Below are positions 34,342 through 45,674 of a DNA stretch of 64,000 nucleotides, one piece after another. Both the position numbers and the translations under genes were made by a program. Each line of letters starts with the position of its first letter. Position 1 is the first letter of the stretch. Source of the stretch: Steromphala cineraria (taxonomy: Eukaryota > Mollusca > Gastropoda > Trochida > Trochidae); NCBI GenBank assembly GCA_916613615.1, contig OU744730.1, positions 5,735,582 through 5,799,581 on the forward strand, read 5' to 3'. A model generated the notes under the pieces. The model was not told the DNA's origin, made no database searches, and saw nothing but the letters and a program-made list of their open reading frames with translations.

Positions 34342-37300
34342 ACTATTCACTATACACTATTCCCAGAACTAGAAATTTCAACTCGAAGTGTTTATTTTCA
34401 GTTGTGTTTCCAAATGTTATATCTTTATTGGATATTTTTAAGATCACAGACGGTAACTCAGCTGACTCTGTGGATTCGCTGGAAGATAATTTTCATAGAT
34501 AACGAAGCTAATAAACGGGGATCAAAGGCAGGAACGTGTACCCAATGGCATCAGGATGAAATAAATAGTTCACCTTTCATAACTTATGATTCCATTAATG
34601 GTTACGCAAATAGTTTACATCAAAACGTACTTCTTTTCTCATTATCAAAAAGAATGTTCATAACATTTTCATGTGACAAATATTGTCAGAGTTAACAGAA
34701 TATACATTAAGGGAGCCATTTAAACCTTGTTGTGCTTGTGTTGCTTCATAATGTGTAAGTAAACACTTTCCTTTGGGCCGTTTTGTTATACATGTTATCT
34801 ATTTAGTATTATCTGATTTAATCATCTATAACTAAAATATGTTTTTTTTACAAGAGACGGATGACAAGCAGTTTAATTAGACTGCACTTAACGTAATCGG
34901 CAGCTAAATGTTTTTGCAACTTCATCTTACCCTTGACTGAAGTAGTAAGCACTTGTTGTCTAATTTACACTAGAACATCATAATAATACAGGACGTCATA
35001 AAAAGCGTTCATTTATAAGCATATAAATTATATATTGTTGATAATTCCACTGTTTTATTCAAAGTACAAGTTCTAAAAATTCTATAGATGCAATATTTTT
35101 CTTAATTTCAAATGAATGTAAAATGTATCATGTTATACGTTGTAAGTACTTCAGGAGATTACCATATCATATTGATAAGCAATACTTTTAAATACCTCAA
35201 CATGTAATACATTTTCTTTGACAACAAAATGTTCAAATTACATAGGAGAAGCATTGTTAATACATTCTTCTTATACATTACTGTACTAAATGCCACTACA
35301 GAGCTATCGCACTATGTTTATTTTGTACTGTACGTGGACCTAAGGCCTTTACCGAAATAAGCTTGATATTGAAACATGTAATTTGATCTTTTTGTTTGCT
35401 TTCGTGATATGTGTGATGAGATATTGTCTACATGATATCATTCATTTTTAAAATTTCAATGGATGAGCTTCAGGCTATGTTTTCACCAACATTTTATTGA
35501 AATTATAAATATTGAGGTTTTTTTTTAGAAAGAGTAATGATAGAGTATTAACTGTACACAAAACCAAGGATGACACACCATCAAGGTTGTATTCTTAAGT
35601 GTTTTCAAGTCTTCTGTTAATAGAAAAACAGAATATTCTCCCAGGCAGCTATAGTCAGCGCAAACACAACAAGAAAGGATCATAAATCAGCTAAACATCT
35701 ACAGTCTTAAAGAGACACGGAGTATGTCGATAGGATCACATAAGTCAAATGTTGAAAGCGATTTTATTACATAGGGAACCACTAACTGTTACTGAAAATA
35801 ACAAAGTAAAGGTCAATCAGTACACTAGAGCGAAAATACGGCCATTCAAAGTCGGGATTGTGATCGAAAATCGGACAATGTGGCTCGAGTGGCGCGCGCA
35901 AATTCGCCAAACGTAATTTTGAAACCTTGTCATAAGCTGACAGGGGAGATACATTCGATTCGATAGTGTTTATTAGGTATTGTAACTAATAGGTAGATTA
36001 ATTGGATGCATAATTTCAAATATTAAACGTATTTGAGATGCCTTATTGATTTTTCCATAAAATCAAGCATTTTAGAGATATTATGCATAAATGGATATAT
36101 TTGCAAGTCCAGTGATGAGATATGAACTTTAATCAGCATATAAGATATTTTGTAGGTTATCAAAACAAAATAAAGTTTTTAAGGAAGAAACTCTGTGTCA
36201 CTTTAATAGACGCGAAAGACACTGTCCTATTTTACATTAACTGTTACGACATGTATAATGTATGTTTAAAACATTGCCCAAGCAGAGTGAAAATAACTCA
36301 CACTAACATGTTACCTGATTAGTTACTTTTATGTAATATAGTTTTGATTGATGTAAGGACGTCTTTGACAATATCGACAATGATAAAATTGTAAGAATGT
36401 TTTTTGCAATCGTCGTTATAATGTATGATTTAACTATAAACAATGTTTTTTTCTATGCTAATTACATAAAGCTATCTTGAACCTCATATATTTAAATGAT
36501 CTCAATGAACTCGGGATTTAGTATTCTTTTCTCTAAATAGAAACACTTTGTGACTTTGCTATTTCTTTTATACCATAAACTGTCCTTTTCTAACATTTTC
36601 CCATACTTTATACTGGATATGTGTCCATTCATGAGGTTTCATAATAACGGATACTTATTGAGGGAATTTCTGGAATTGCTAGGCAATTCCATTATCCGAA
36701 ACTTCTGTTTTAAATGCAATCGAGCAAACTAGTAATATTTGTAGCAAAGTTGCATATGCATTAATAAAAGTTATATCCACGTAATGGCAGGTATCTACCC
36801 TTTTATAACCTGGAGGATTAAAGTCTGTTTAAGTTTTAATACACAGGTCTGAGACATCATAAATCGTTTTGATATGATATTTGAAGGGGTGAATGATTGA
36901 TTGATTACCTTCACACTAAATAAACAGGTAAATGACTTGCACCTACAGGCAGCTTCGTTTTGTATCATGGTTGATAATGATCTTACTTGTGGCTAGAGGC
37001 AATTTAACACTCTCTGAATGGTGATTACTTTAAGTTCAACCAATTTCAACTTAATTCTGAAACTATCGGTTGTATCTGTCTTAAAAATATATCATTTTGT
37101 AAGTTTGGTCTTAACCGCTATGAAGGTTAAAAGTCGAAAAAATACAATAAGTTAGATGAGTTCAAAGATAGTACCCATCACTTTCTAACCGTTCAGTTTC
37201 TCTTGTTTGTTGGAATATGATTACAAGATCAAAGACATTGTCGAAAAAATTGCACCTCTTAGGCTAAGTACCATCAGAACTTCCTTGGTTCATGAATGAA

Positions 37301-37575
37301 TACAAAATTAAGAGGCGAGCATTTGTACGATCATATACATGTGGACAAACCAAACTGACATTTCACAAGGACCTTTTACCTTCAATATTTTGTAAGAATA
37401 CAAATTTTATGACATAATTAAGTGCATGAATAATAAGATGATAAGATAATATTATAGAAAACCTGAGTATTGATTTAAAGAAACATCAAAAGATATTTTA
37501 ACAACTGTGCATTGCTTATATTGACAAAATAATATGATGCCAGTTTACTGTCAACGTGATTATTCTGTTTATGAT
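34342..37575. other. No gene supported
   Basis: About 3.2 kb of AT-rich DNA. Frames of 60-97 codons occur (34314-34695, 36122-36322, 36550-36732) but none has a recognisable domain. No repeats identified. Confidence 0.4.
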
Positions 37576-37731
37576 GTGCCATTGGGTTCAATTCACGGGT
37601 CATCAGTCATGGATGATATAGCCACAGGGCAAGTAATTATAGCCTACTAGGGAAAGGACAGGAGCTCCTTCAGTTTGACAGGAGAACAGAAATACGTGAC
37701 CCGTCAATGTTCTTCAATCATACAACTGCGA
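37576..37731 (-). repeat. Dispersed repeat B, copy 2
   Basis: Inverted relative to 3151-3306, sharing GGGTCATCAGTCATGG, CAGGAGCTCCT and ATACGTGACCCGTCAATGTT. About 270 bp further right the BEL element begins; beyond it lies repeat A copy 3, which restores the A-B order in inverted form. Confidence 0.7.
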
Positions 37732-38006
37732 AGGATTTACCTTAAAAATAGTTTGGATTTATTAACCAAAGCTTCATGTAAAATCTTTTAAGTAAGACAT
37801 GTTTTAGGTAACGACACATCTTATATCTGATCTTTAGATTTGAACCGTTTTGTTTACAAGTGGACTTTTCTGATTTTTGTCATTTTTATACAAACCATTA
37901 TGGCATTTTTCAGTGTCAAACTATTATTACCAAACCGGACTTCCTGATTAGGATAGCAAATGTTCAAATATCACTAAGAAATTAGTTAGAAAGTTTACAC
38001 TCAAAG

Positions 38007-38545
38007 TGTGCTGTAAGCTTTTATTACGGAATTCAATCATATTCAGGTACAGCGTTGCCGAGGGTAGCCGTCGACATCGTTCCGAGGTAAATTGCTACAA
38101 TGGACAAAACACAAAATTACTTATACTGCCAAAATATTACAAATACTTTTCATAAAAATTTACACAAATATTTGCTTACCACACTGAAGGGATATAAAAA
38201 TTATAAGATATTTTACGAACGCTTCAATTACATTGAAAAGCACATGGCATGAAATCCTACACAACTTTTTGATAAAATTACATTAAGTTTTGATAACATA
38301 CATGAAAATTACACTGCAAAATATAGTTATACATTATATAAGTGAACTTACACCATGGGGATCTGGAGTTTGGCATGCAATGCCTTGATATCTCAAAATT
38401 ACTTTGCTTAAAAATTATCGCTGCAAGCAATCCAAAACGAAATTCTAAAACATCATACTTCCGGTGCGCTGCAATTGCGCTCAAGTGCGATTTGCATACC
38501 GCTAACAAAAATTAAATTTACTTTGCTGTCACATGTGACAGAACA
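38007..38545 (-). repeat. 3' LTR of BEL/Pao element
   Basis: 539 bp; read on the minus strand it starts TGTTCTGTCACATGTGACAG and ends CAGCACA. A 16-bp perfect palindrome CTGTCACATGTGACAG (38526-38541), with an E-box-like CACATGTG, sits at the LTR start. A 76-codon frame within the LTR (38278-38508) is not treated as a gene. Confidence 0.95.
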
Positions 38546-38723
38546 CTCCCCGCCTGATATCTTGTTAAAGATATCATACAATAACCATTAATACAAAATA
38601 TCAAAAAATTTTAAATGACTAGGAAAACTTCCATACCGGTAAATAAAATTACTGAGAAATTCACTGAAAATGCACAAAATCCTAATCTCAATGTACTTCA
38701 GATAATTGCAATCTCAAAATTAG

Positions 38724-41700
38724 TCACTCATCAGTTGCTGAAACTGTCAGCAGTAACACAAGTTCTGTGATTGGTCGAGTCAGTTTAACCACAGAGTTCT
38801 CGCGGATAACACGAACAACAGCTTTTCGTGTCTTGCCATCCTCACTCAGAATGGCTTTTTCGACCAGTCCGATAGGCCATTCATTGCGAACCGTGTTCTT
38901 TTCTTTCAATAGAACAACATCGTCTTGTGCGATATTGCGCTTACTGTCAAACCACTTGCGCCTACCCTGTAGTGTGTGAAGGTAGTCAGTTTTCCATCTT
39001 GACCAAAACTGTTCAGCCAGCGCTTGCACTAACTTCCACTGCGAACGATACAAATCTGCCATGTCGCAGTTTGTCACAAGATTCTCCACGTGATCTGACT
39101 TGAGCGTCAGCAATGAAGATGGACTCAATATACCTGGCACCTCTGGGTCCGAAGAAACTGGTACTATTGGTCTCGCATTAACCATTGCACATATTTCCGC
39201 CATAAGGGTTGTCAACACATCATGAGTGAGATTTCTATGCGAAACACTTAAGAGCATTGAGTCGAGAATTTTCCTTACAACCCCAATCATCCTCTCCCAT
39301 ACACCCCCCATATGGGATGCATGAGGTGCATTGAAGATCCAACTAGCTTTCTTATCTAACAGGAACCTCTGAACTGGTTCATCCTCCACATTTATCACAT
39401 TCACATTGAGAACACCACTAGCTCCTATGAAATTAGTGCCCCTGTCAGAACGGAATTCCTTCACATTTCCTCTGATGGATATGAAGCGCCTCAGCGCATT
39501 GATGAAAGCCGAGGTGCTCAGCTCATCAATCACTTCAATATGTATGGCTCTGATGACAAGGCACGTAAACAACAAAGCCCAGCGCTTGCTATTTGCCTGT
39601 CCGCCCCTTGTGCGGCGTGTGGTGACCGACCATGGGCCAAATGTGTCAACGCCCACAAAGGTAAATGGAGGACTTGGAGTAAGTCGATTCTTTGGCAAGT
39701 CGGCCATTTTCTGTTCACAACCTTGGCCGCGCAGTTTGCGGCATTTCACACACTTGAAAATCACTGAGTTTATGAGACGCTTGCCGCCGGTGATCCACAG
39801 TCCTGCGGCTCTGACAGCTCCCTCCGTGAAGAGACGTCCTTGATGATTCATCTTCTCATGGTACATGCGCACTAAGAGCAGTGCTATGTGATGACGGCCG
39901 GGTATGATAAGTGGATTCTTTACGCCGACTTCTAGCTCTGCTTTGCTGAGACGACCACCTATCCTAAGCATTCTGTCTTCATCGATGAACGGATTCAAGG
40001 AGTGAAGCGGACTGTCTTTCGATAAAGGCTTCTTTGACTGAATGCACTGTATGTCCTCACCAAAGTATTCATACTGAACTTGACGAATGATGAAGTTCTC
40101 AGCTTTGATGAAAGCTTCGGCACTTACAATGTTACTCGGAGAGATGTGATGTTTTCGATCACGTGCGAAACTTTGAAGTCTAGCTATAGTGCACACAAGT
40201 CTTTTCCAATCTGAAAAACGCTCAAAACGCTGAGTGTCAAGTTTTGGTTGTGACTGATCAATCTGTGTGACACATGATTTCACTTCACATTGAAATTCAA
40301 AGTCTCTCTCTATGTCATGGTTGATCACTGTCTCTGAGATGTCAGACTTCCCAGGGAGTTGAGACGGGCCGTTTAACCATTTGCTATCGCCGATTATGCT
40401 CGCCGGCATAAATCTCGTTCCACAATCCGCTGGGTTCGCACCGGTCTCGACATAGTTCCACTGCTGTGGAGAAGAAAACTTCCTGATAGTAGCCACTCTG
40501 TTGGCTATATACACCGAAAATCTTCTAGTCTCATTAGAGATGTACCCAAGTACAATGCGACTGTCAGTGAAGTATTGCACAGATGAGCTTGGTACTTCTA
40601 AGCTCTCACATACTATGCTTCCTATTTCTATCGCTAACACAGATGCACATAACTCGAGACGAGGAATTGTATGTCCGTGCGTTGGAGCGACTTTTGATTT
40701 TCCGAGCAGAAAACCGATTTCTGAATTTTGTTTGTTCTGTCCAACAAGATATGCGACAGCTGAAATTGCCTTACCTGAGGCATCTGCATAGACTTGAATG
40801 TGTTTTTCACTCTCTTCAAAGTTTTGTTGAAGATATGGTCTTGGAATATTCAACTGTTCCAGTGCCTTTAAGGAGTCTCTCCAGATTTCCCATTCCTCTT
40901 GATATTCACTTGGTAGGGGATCATCCCAGTCCACTTTCTGATTTATCAACTCCCTGAGGAGCACCTTTCCTTGTATGATGACTGGAGCGACAAGTCCCAT
41001 AGGATCATACACACTGTTGATTGTTGAGAGGACCCCTCGCTTTGTGTAGGGCTTCTGTTCGCCTGACCATTTGAAGGTGAATGTGTCAGTCCTAATATTC
41101 CACAACATTCCAAGGCTTCTCTGCAGTGGTAGTTTGTCACCGTCAAAGTTCAATTCTTGCAAATCCTTGGCCAAATCATCATTGGGGAAGGATTTCATAA
41201 CTTCATGATTATTTGAAATGATCTTGTGAAGTCGAATGTTTCCGAAGGTCTTCAAGCCTTGCTGAGTTCTCTTCACGAGGTCAACTGCTTCACTTGCGGT
41301 AGGCTTCGACACAAGTCCGTCATCAACGTAGAAGTCACGCTTGATAAAGTCAACTACATCTTCACCAAAACTGTCTTTGGCTGCTTCTGCAGTTTTGTGA
41401 AGACCAAAGGCTGCTATGGCTGGAGACGAGCGGTTTCCGAAGACATGTACCTTCATGCGGTACTCGATTAGTTTCTTGTCTGAGTCGTTATCTTCGTACC
41501 AGAAAAACCTGAGGTAATTTCTGTGATCTTCTCTGACTTGGAAGCAATAGAACATCTGTTGTATGTCCCCCATTACTCCCACCTGATGTTTTCGAAATTT
41601 GAGAAGAATTTCGAGAAGACTGTTCATCATGTCTGGCCCTTGTAACAACACATTGTTCAAAGATACACCATTGTATGGGGCAGAAGAGTCAAATACCATG

Positions 41701-44700
41701 CGAATCTGACCAGGTTTTCTGGGATGGTAAACGCCGAATAATGGCAAATACCAGCATTCTTCACTTTCTTTCAATGGTGGGGCCTTTTCTGCATGACTGT
41801 TGTCAATTATCTTAGCCATGAAGTCCATAACATGTTGTCTCTTGACAGGGTCCTGCTTGATACTCCTATCCAGAGTCTGTGCACGTCTCATGGCTTGAGA
41901 TCTGTTGTTTGGGAGAACGGGTCTGGTCGGCTTGAATGGAAGTGGTGCAATCCAATTACCGTCGCTCCCTTTGCACATTTCTTTTTCCATTATCTCCAGG
42001 AATTGCTTATCTTCAATAGATAAACCAGGTTTGTCATCATCTTTACTCAGACGAAACACATTTTGTCCGATTGAGTTTTCACACTGCTGCAGACATGGTG
42101 TTGACAGCTCCTTGACGCTAAATAGGTTAGGACAAGGTTCGAAAATGGCTGTTGGTCTTCCGCTTGGAAGAAGATACGTCTTGCTGACGTTCACAATATC
42201 CTTTTCATGTACTTTTCCGATACAACTTTCTCCGATAATAACCCAGCCCAAGGGTAGTTTTTGAGCATATGGTGTATTACCTGGCCCAATGCGGTGATCA
42301 TACACATGGTGTGCTTGGATCATGTCCCGTCCTATGAGCAAAAGAATTTCTGATTGATTGTCTAATGGCGGAATGAAACTTGCAATGTCCGTGAGATGCC
42401 AGTAGTGTCTCGCCACTTCAGGAGTTGGTATCTCATCTCTCTGATTGGGTATCGAGTTGCATTCGATGACTGCCGGAAGTTCATGACTAGTACTTCCGTC
42501 AATTGGCTCCACAATAAAACCTGATGCTTTCCTACCAGTTGTCTCCATCACACCTGAGCATGAAGAAAGTGTATAGGGTATTTCTTCGCATTTCACACCA
42601 AATGCGTCAAAGAACTCTGTACGCGCCAAAGTAGAGTTACTCTGGTCATCGAGCAATGCGTACATCTTCACTGATAGGTCTGGTTGCCCCTTGGGGTACA
42701 CATTTACTAAAACTGTCTTGGCACAAGACTTTCCACTGAACCCACTACCACATATCTGAGTACACTTTATGGACACAGGGTCATGTTGTGTATCCTTCCT
42801 AAAAGTCTGCTCACTCTTCCTAAAAGTCTGTTCACGCTCCCCGCCATTGTCTCTTGGCGCTGTGGGACCTCGATTACCTGCTAGGTAACCATCAACATGA
42901 AGGGCTGTAGCATGTGACTGACTGTTACACTCCCTACACTTCTTTGCTTGATCGCACATCTTTGCTATGTGCTCCGTCGATGAACAACATTTGTAGCATA
43001 TGCGATTACTTCTTAAAAAGTCTTTTCGTTCCTCATAACTCTTCATCCTAAATGCCTTGCAATCATTCAATGAATGTTTAGTTTTGTGAAGTGGACAAGT
43101 TCTATTGTCTGATGATTTGCTCTCAGCAACTTCGGTTTTCCTCGAGTTCACAGAGGGTCGAGCCTGTTTGGATGTAGACTGAGGTTTGTCTTGTGTGTGA
43201 GGAACACTTGAGGCAGTGTCATGAGCAAAGCTTGGATCGTTCCTAACTTTACTAACTTTGCGCAAGAAATTCACAAACACTGAGAAAGGGGGAAATGCAA
43301 CACTGTGTTGTTCCTTATACCCGGACGCATGGTTTGTCCACTTTTCCTGCAGTGAATGTGGCAGTTTTTGAACAATGGGTATCACACCTGCTGAAGTATC
43401 AAAATATGCAAGCAACATGCAATAAGTCTCACAACTTTTCAGTGCCTCAATCTCACTCACCAAGTCTGATAAATTATAAAGCTTACTATTGTCTTTATTT
43501 GTCAATTTTGGAAAATGTGCAAGTCTAGATTTTAGAGATGCTTCAACCATTTCAGGAGCCCCGTATCTTTCATCGAGTCTCTGCCATAACCTTTCTACAG
43601 CTAACTGAGGATTGTGAGCATTCGCAGTCTTAATGCTCATAGCATGCTTTCCTGATTCCTGACCTAACCACTTCACTAACAGGTCCAGCTCTTCATCATG
43701 TGAAACATTCATATCTGTCATAACACTGAGAAATCCTGTCTTCCAGATGTGGTATGTCTCTGGCTGGTCGTTAAATTTGTAGAGCCGTGAGAAGAGAAGA
43801 TCTTTCTTTAACAGGAAATGTGAAATGTCTAATGCTTGACGTGAAGGTTCGTAAACTTCAGCGTTTGGGTTAAGTTGAGAAGATTTCACACCTATAACTG
43901 TTTTCTCATCTGAATCACCTTGAACGTGTTTGGGATTGAGTAAGTTTTGCTGTGTTTTCATTGTATCATGTACATAAGCACGTGTCCGCTCTTTTGGGTC
44001 ATCTTCTGGAAGAGGAAGTTTATTACTAACTTCATCCTCAAGACCAGTAGTCTGCAGGGCTTTAACTTCAGCTGCCGCTTCAGCCGCTGCCTTCTGTTGT
44101 TGTAGAATAAGCTCGTCTGCTTCTATTTGAGCAATTTTACGATTCGCTGCAGCCGCTGCTATCTGATTCTCCTCAGTTATAACCGCTTTCTTTTTCAGCA
44201 AGTCTGCTTCCTTAGAAGCAAAGTCTACAGCGGCTTTCGCTGCCTCTGCTTTTGCGAGTTTTCTAGCTACATAAGAACTGCTCTCTGAAGTGTCACAGTG
44301 TAATCGTAAACCAGATGTTCTAGAACTAGATTTGTGTGAACGCACTGAACGGACAGACATATTTTCCACTGCATCGTCAATGCGCTTACTAATGTCACAA
44401 AGGGCACTCTCCATCTCAACTGCATAGCTGCTAAACTTCTCATTTACACTGTTCAAGTCACGTGTACTTTGTTCTGTGCCTGTTCTGTTTAAAAACACCA
44501 CAAAATTATTGAACACACTTCTTAATTTGTCACAACTGGTTCTTAAGTCTTTTTCACATGTACGTAAAGTTTGAAGATTCAATTCACACTTTCCAATGTC
44601 TTCAATATACATAGCAACATCTTTCCAAGCCGAGTCAACTATATTGAAATGTTCATGTCTGTGTGATTCATACAGTTCTTGGCCTTTCTCAGTTAATGTC

Positions 44701-44804
44701 CTACTTCGTTTTTCTACACTATCATCAACTTGGGATGGTTCTTTATCCTTATTTGGATCCATAGAATTATTTTCTGACATGTTTATGTGTCTGTATTTAT
44801 ACAC
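38724..44804 (-). CDS. BEL/Pao Gag-Pol polyprotein
   Basis: A single 2026-residue frame. In order: a Gag-like N-terminus with an alanine/lysine-rich coiled-coil stretch (about 180-250); a DUF1759-type Gag region (FNDQPETYHIWK, about 345-355); zinc-knuckle-like clusters (CPLHKTKHS near 570, CYKCCSS...C near 600-618, CRECNSQSH near 625); a DUF1758-type aspartic protease (ALLDDQSN, about 715); Pao-type RT (GVYHPRKPGQIRMVFD near 1028; catalytic YVDD near 1160); RNase H (YADASG near 1340, FTDSR near 1415); integrase with an H2C2 zinc module (HEKMNHQG near 1650, CVKCRKL near 1683) and D, D, E near 1721, 1788 (RSDRGTNF) and 1835 (GGVWERM); and a C-terminal DUF5641-type domain (NEWPIGLVEKA). No stop, frameshift or lost catalytic residue was seen. 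A second ATG (MSENNS, residue 9) may be the true start. Confidence 0.96.
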   Translation of the reverse strand: MYKYRHINMSENNSMDPNKDKEPSQVDDSVEKRSRTLTEKGQELYESHRHEHFNIVDSAWKDVAMYIEDIGKCELNLQTLRTCEKDLRTSCDKLRSVFNNFVVFLNRTGTEQSTRDLNSVNEKFSSYAVEMESALCDISKRIDDAVENMSVRSVRSHKSSSRTSGLRLHCDTSESSSYVARKLAKAEAAKAAVDFASKEADLLKKKAVITEENQIAAAAANRKIAQIEADELILQQQKAAAEAAAEVKALQTTGLEDEVSNKLPLPEDDPKERTRAYVHDTMKTQQNLLNPKHVQGDSDEKTVIGVKSSQLNPNAEVYEPSRQALDISHFLLKKDLLFSRLYKFNDQPETYHIWKTGFLSVMTDMNVSHDEELDLLVKWLGQESGKHAMSIKTANAHNPQLAVERLWQRLDERYGAPEMVEASLKSRLAHFPKLTNKDNSKLYNLSDLVSEIEALKSCETYCMLLAYFDTSAGVIPIVQKLPHSLQEKWTNHASGYKEQHSVAFPPFSVFVNFLRKVSKVRNDPSFAHDTASSVPHTQDKPQSTSKQARPSVNSRKTEVAESKSSDNRTCPLHKTKHSLNDCKAFRMKSYEERKDFLRSNRICYKCCSSTEHIAKMCDQAKKCRECNSQSHATALHVDGYLAGNRGPTAPRDNGGEREQTFRKSEQTFRKDTQHDPVSIKCTQICGSGFSGKSCAKTVLVNVYPKGQPDLSVKMYALLDDQSNSTLARTEFFDAFGVKCEEIPYTLSSCSGVMETTGRKASGFIVEPIDGSTSHELPAVIECNSIPNQRDEIPTPEVARHYWHLTDIASFIPPLDNQSEILLLIGRDMIQAHHVYDHRIGPGNTPYAQKLPLGWVIIGESCIGKVHEKDIVNVSKTYLLPSGRPTAIFEPCPNLFSVKELSTPCLQQCENSIGQNVFRLSKDDDKPGLSIEDKQFLEIMEKEMCKGSDGNWIAPLPFKPTRPVLPNNRSQAMRRAQTLDRSIKQDPVKRQHVMDFMAKIIDNSHAEKAPPLKESEECWYLPLFGVYHPRKPGQIRMVFDSSAPYNGVSLNNVLLQGPDMMNSLLEILLKFRKHQVGVMGDIQQMFYCFQVREDHRNYLRFFWYEDNDSDKKLIEYRMKVHVFGNRSSPAIAAFGLHKTAEAAKDSFGEDVVDFIKRDFYVDDGLVSKPTASEAVDLVKRTQQGLKTFGNIRLHKIISNNHEVMKSFPNDDLAKDLQELNFDGDKLPLQRSLGMLWNIRTDTFTFKWSGEQKPYTKRGVLSTINSVYDPMGLVAPVIIQGKVLLRELINQKVDWDDPLPSEYQEEWEIWRDSLKALEQLNIPRPYLQQNFEESEKHIQVYADASGKAISAVAYLVGQNKQNSEIGFLLGKSKVAPTHGHTIPRLELCASVLAIEIGSIVCESLEVPSSSVQYFTDSRIVLGYISNETRRFSVYIANRVATIRKFSSPQQWNYVETGANPADCGTRFMPASIIGDSKWLNGPSQLPGKSDISETVINHDIERDFEFQCEVKSCVTQIDQSQPKLDTQRFERFSDWKRLVCTIARLQSFARDRKHHISPSNIVSAEAFIKAENFIIRQVQYEYFGEDIQCIQSKKPLSKDSPLHSLNPFIDEDRMLRIGGRLSKAELEVGVKNPLIIPGRHHIALLLVRMYHEKMNHQGRLFTEGAVRAAGLWITGGKRLINSVIFKCVKCRKLRGQGCEQKMADLPKNRLTPSPPFTFVGVDTFGPWSVTTRRTRGGQANSKRWALLFTCLVIRAIHIEVIDELSTSAFINALRRFISIRGNVKEFRSDRGTNFIGASGVLNVNVINVEDEPVQRFLLDKKASWIFNAPHASHMGGVWERMIGVVRKILDSMLLSVSHRNLTHDVLTTLMAEICAMVNARPIVPVSSDPEVPGILSPSSLLTLKSDHVENLVTNCDMADLYRSQWKLVQALAEQFWSRWKTDYLHTLQGRRKWFDSKRNIAQDDVVLLKEKNTVRNEWPIGLVEKAILSEDGKTRKAVVRVIRENSVVKLTRPITELVLLLTVSATDE

Positions 44805-44988
44805 AATTATTGTCTATAAAGTTCATGAATAATGTTCAATAAAGTTTTTCAGTAAATGTTTTTGACAAGTGTGGTGTGTCATGGTCAAAGAATAATTTTC
44901 TTTTCATTGTTGACTGATAATTCCCTGTTCCAATCTTTCAATCTTCCAAATGGCTGCAACTCCAGGAAAGAGGTCGTGGTCAATTTAC

Positions 44989-45527
44989 TGTGCTGTAAGC
45001 TTTTATTACGGAATTCAATCATATTCAGGTACAGCGTTGCCGAGGGTAGCCGTCGACATCGTTCCGAGGTAAATTGCTACAATGGACAAAACACAAAATT
45101 ACTTATACTGCCAAAATATTACAAATACTTTTCATAAAAATTTACACAAATATTTGCTTACCACACTGAAGGGATATAAAAATTATAAGATATTTTACGA
45201 ACGCTTCAATTACATTGAAAAGCACATGGCATGAAATCCTACACAACTTTTTGATAAAATTACATTAAGTTTTGATAACATACATGAAAATTACACTGCA
45301 AAATATAGTTATACATTATATAAGTGAACTTACACCATGGGGATCTGGAGTTTGGCATGCAATGCCTTGATATCTCAAAATTACTTTGCTTAAAAATTAT
45401 CGCTGCAAGCGATCCAAAACGAAATTCTAAAACATCATACTTCCGGTGCGCTGCAATTGCGCTCAAGTGCGATTTGCATACCGCTAACAAAAATTAAATT
45501 TACTTTGCTGTCACATGTGACAGAACA
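44989..45527 (-). repeat. 5' LTR of BEL/Pao element
   Basis: 539 bp, identical to the 3' LTR except G at 45411. About 185 bp of leader separates it from the polyprotein start at 44804. The palindrome CTGTCACATGTGACAG lies at 45508-45523, at the start of the LTR on the coding strand. Confidence 0.95.
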
Positions 45528-45551
45528 CAAAGAATTCAATAATTCAAGTTG

Positions 45552-45674
45552 TGAGTCATTGGCGGAGTGATAACCAGACAATACAGGCCATCATCCCTCG
45601 AGCTCTAATGCTGAAAATCGGAAGTAATTAAGACGTCTAAAGTTAGGAAAACACTAGTTGACTTCAGGCTAAGC
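45552..45674 (+). repeat. Dispersed repeat A, copy 3
   Basis: Closely matches copy 1 in inverted orientation (GGCGGAGTGATAACCAGACA, CGAGCTCTAATGCTGA, ATTAAGACGTCTAAAGTTAG). It begins about 20 bp beyond the BEL target duplication, so the BEL element interrupts the A-B composite repeat. Confidence 0.72.

Larger units (their letters stand above)
38002..45532 (-). mobile_element. BEL/Pao LTR retrotransposon, complete
   Basis: The element proper is 38007-45527 (7521 bp), flanked by an exact 5-bp target duplication CAAAG (38002-38006 and 45528-45532). The 539-bp LTRs differ at one position (38429 A, 45411 G). The polypurine tract is on the minus strand next to the 3' LTR (plus-strand complement CTCCCCGCC, 38546-38554). 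A single long polyprotein frame lies between. One LTR difference and an intact frame mean a very recent insertion, possibly still active. No TGG-type primer-binding site directly abuts the 5' LTR; TGGAGTTGCAGCC (minus strand, about 44951-44963) is a possible but displaced candidate. Confidence 0.97.

Noticed and set aside
38278..38508. 76-codon frame present twice (also 45260-45490)
   Set aside because: It lies within the two BEL LTRs. The repetition reflects LTR duplication, not a gene family.
39406..39843. 145-codon plus-strand frame opposite the BEL polyprotein (and similar ones at 40501-40957, 41905-42264, 43295-43528)
   Set aside because: These are antisense shadows of the strongly supported minus-strand polyprotein, with no domain of their own.
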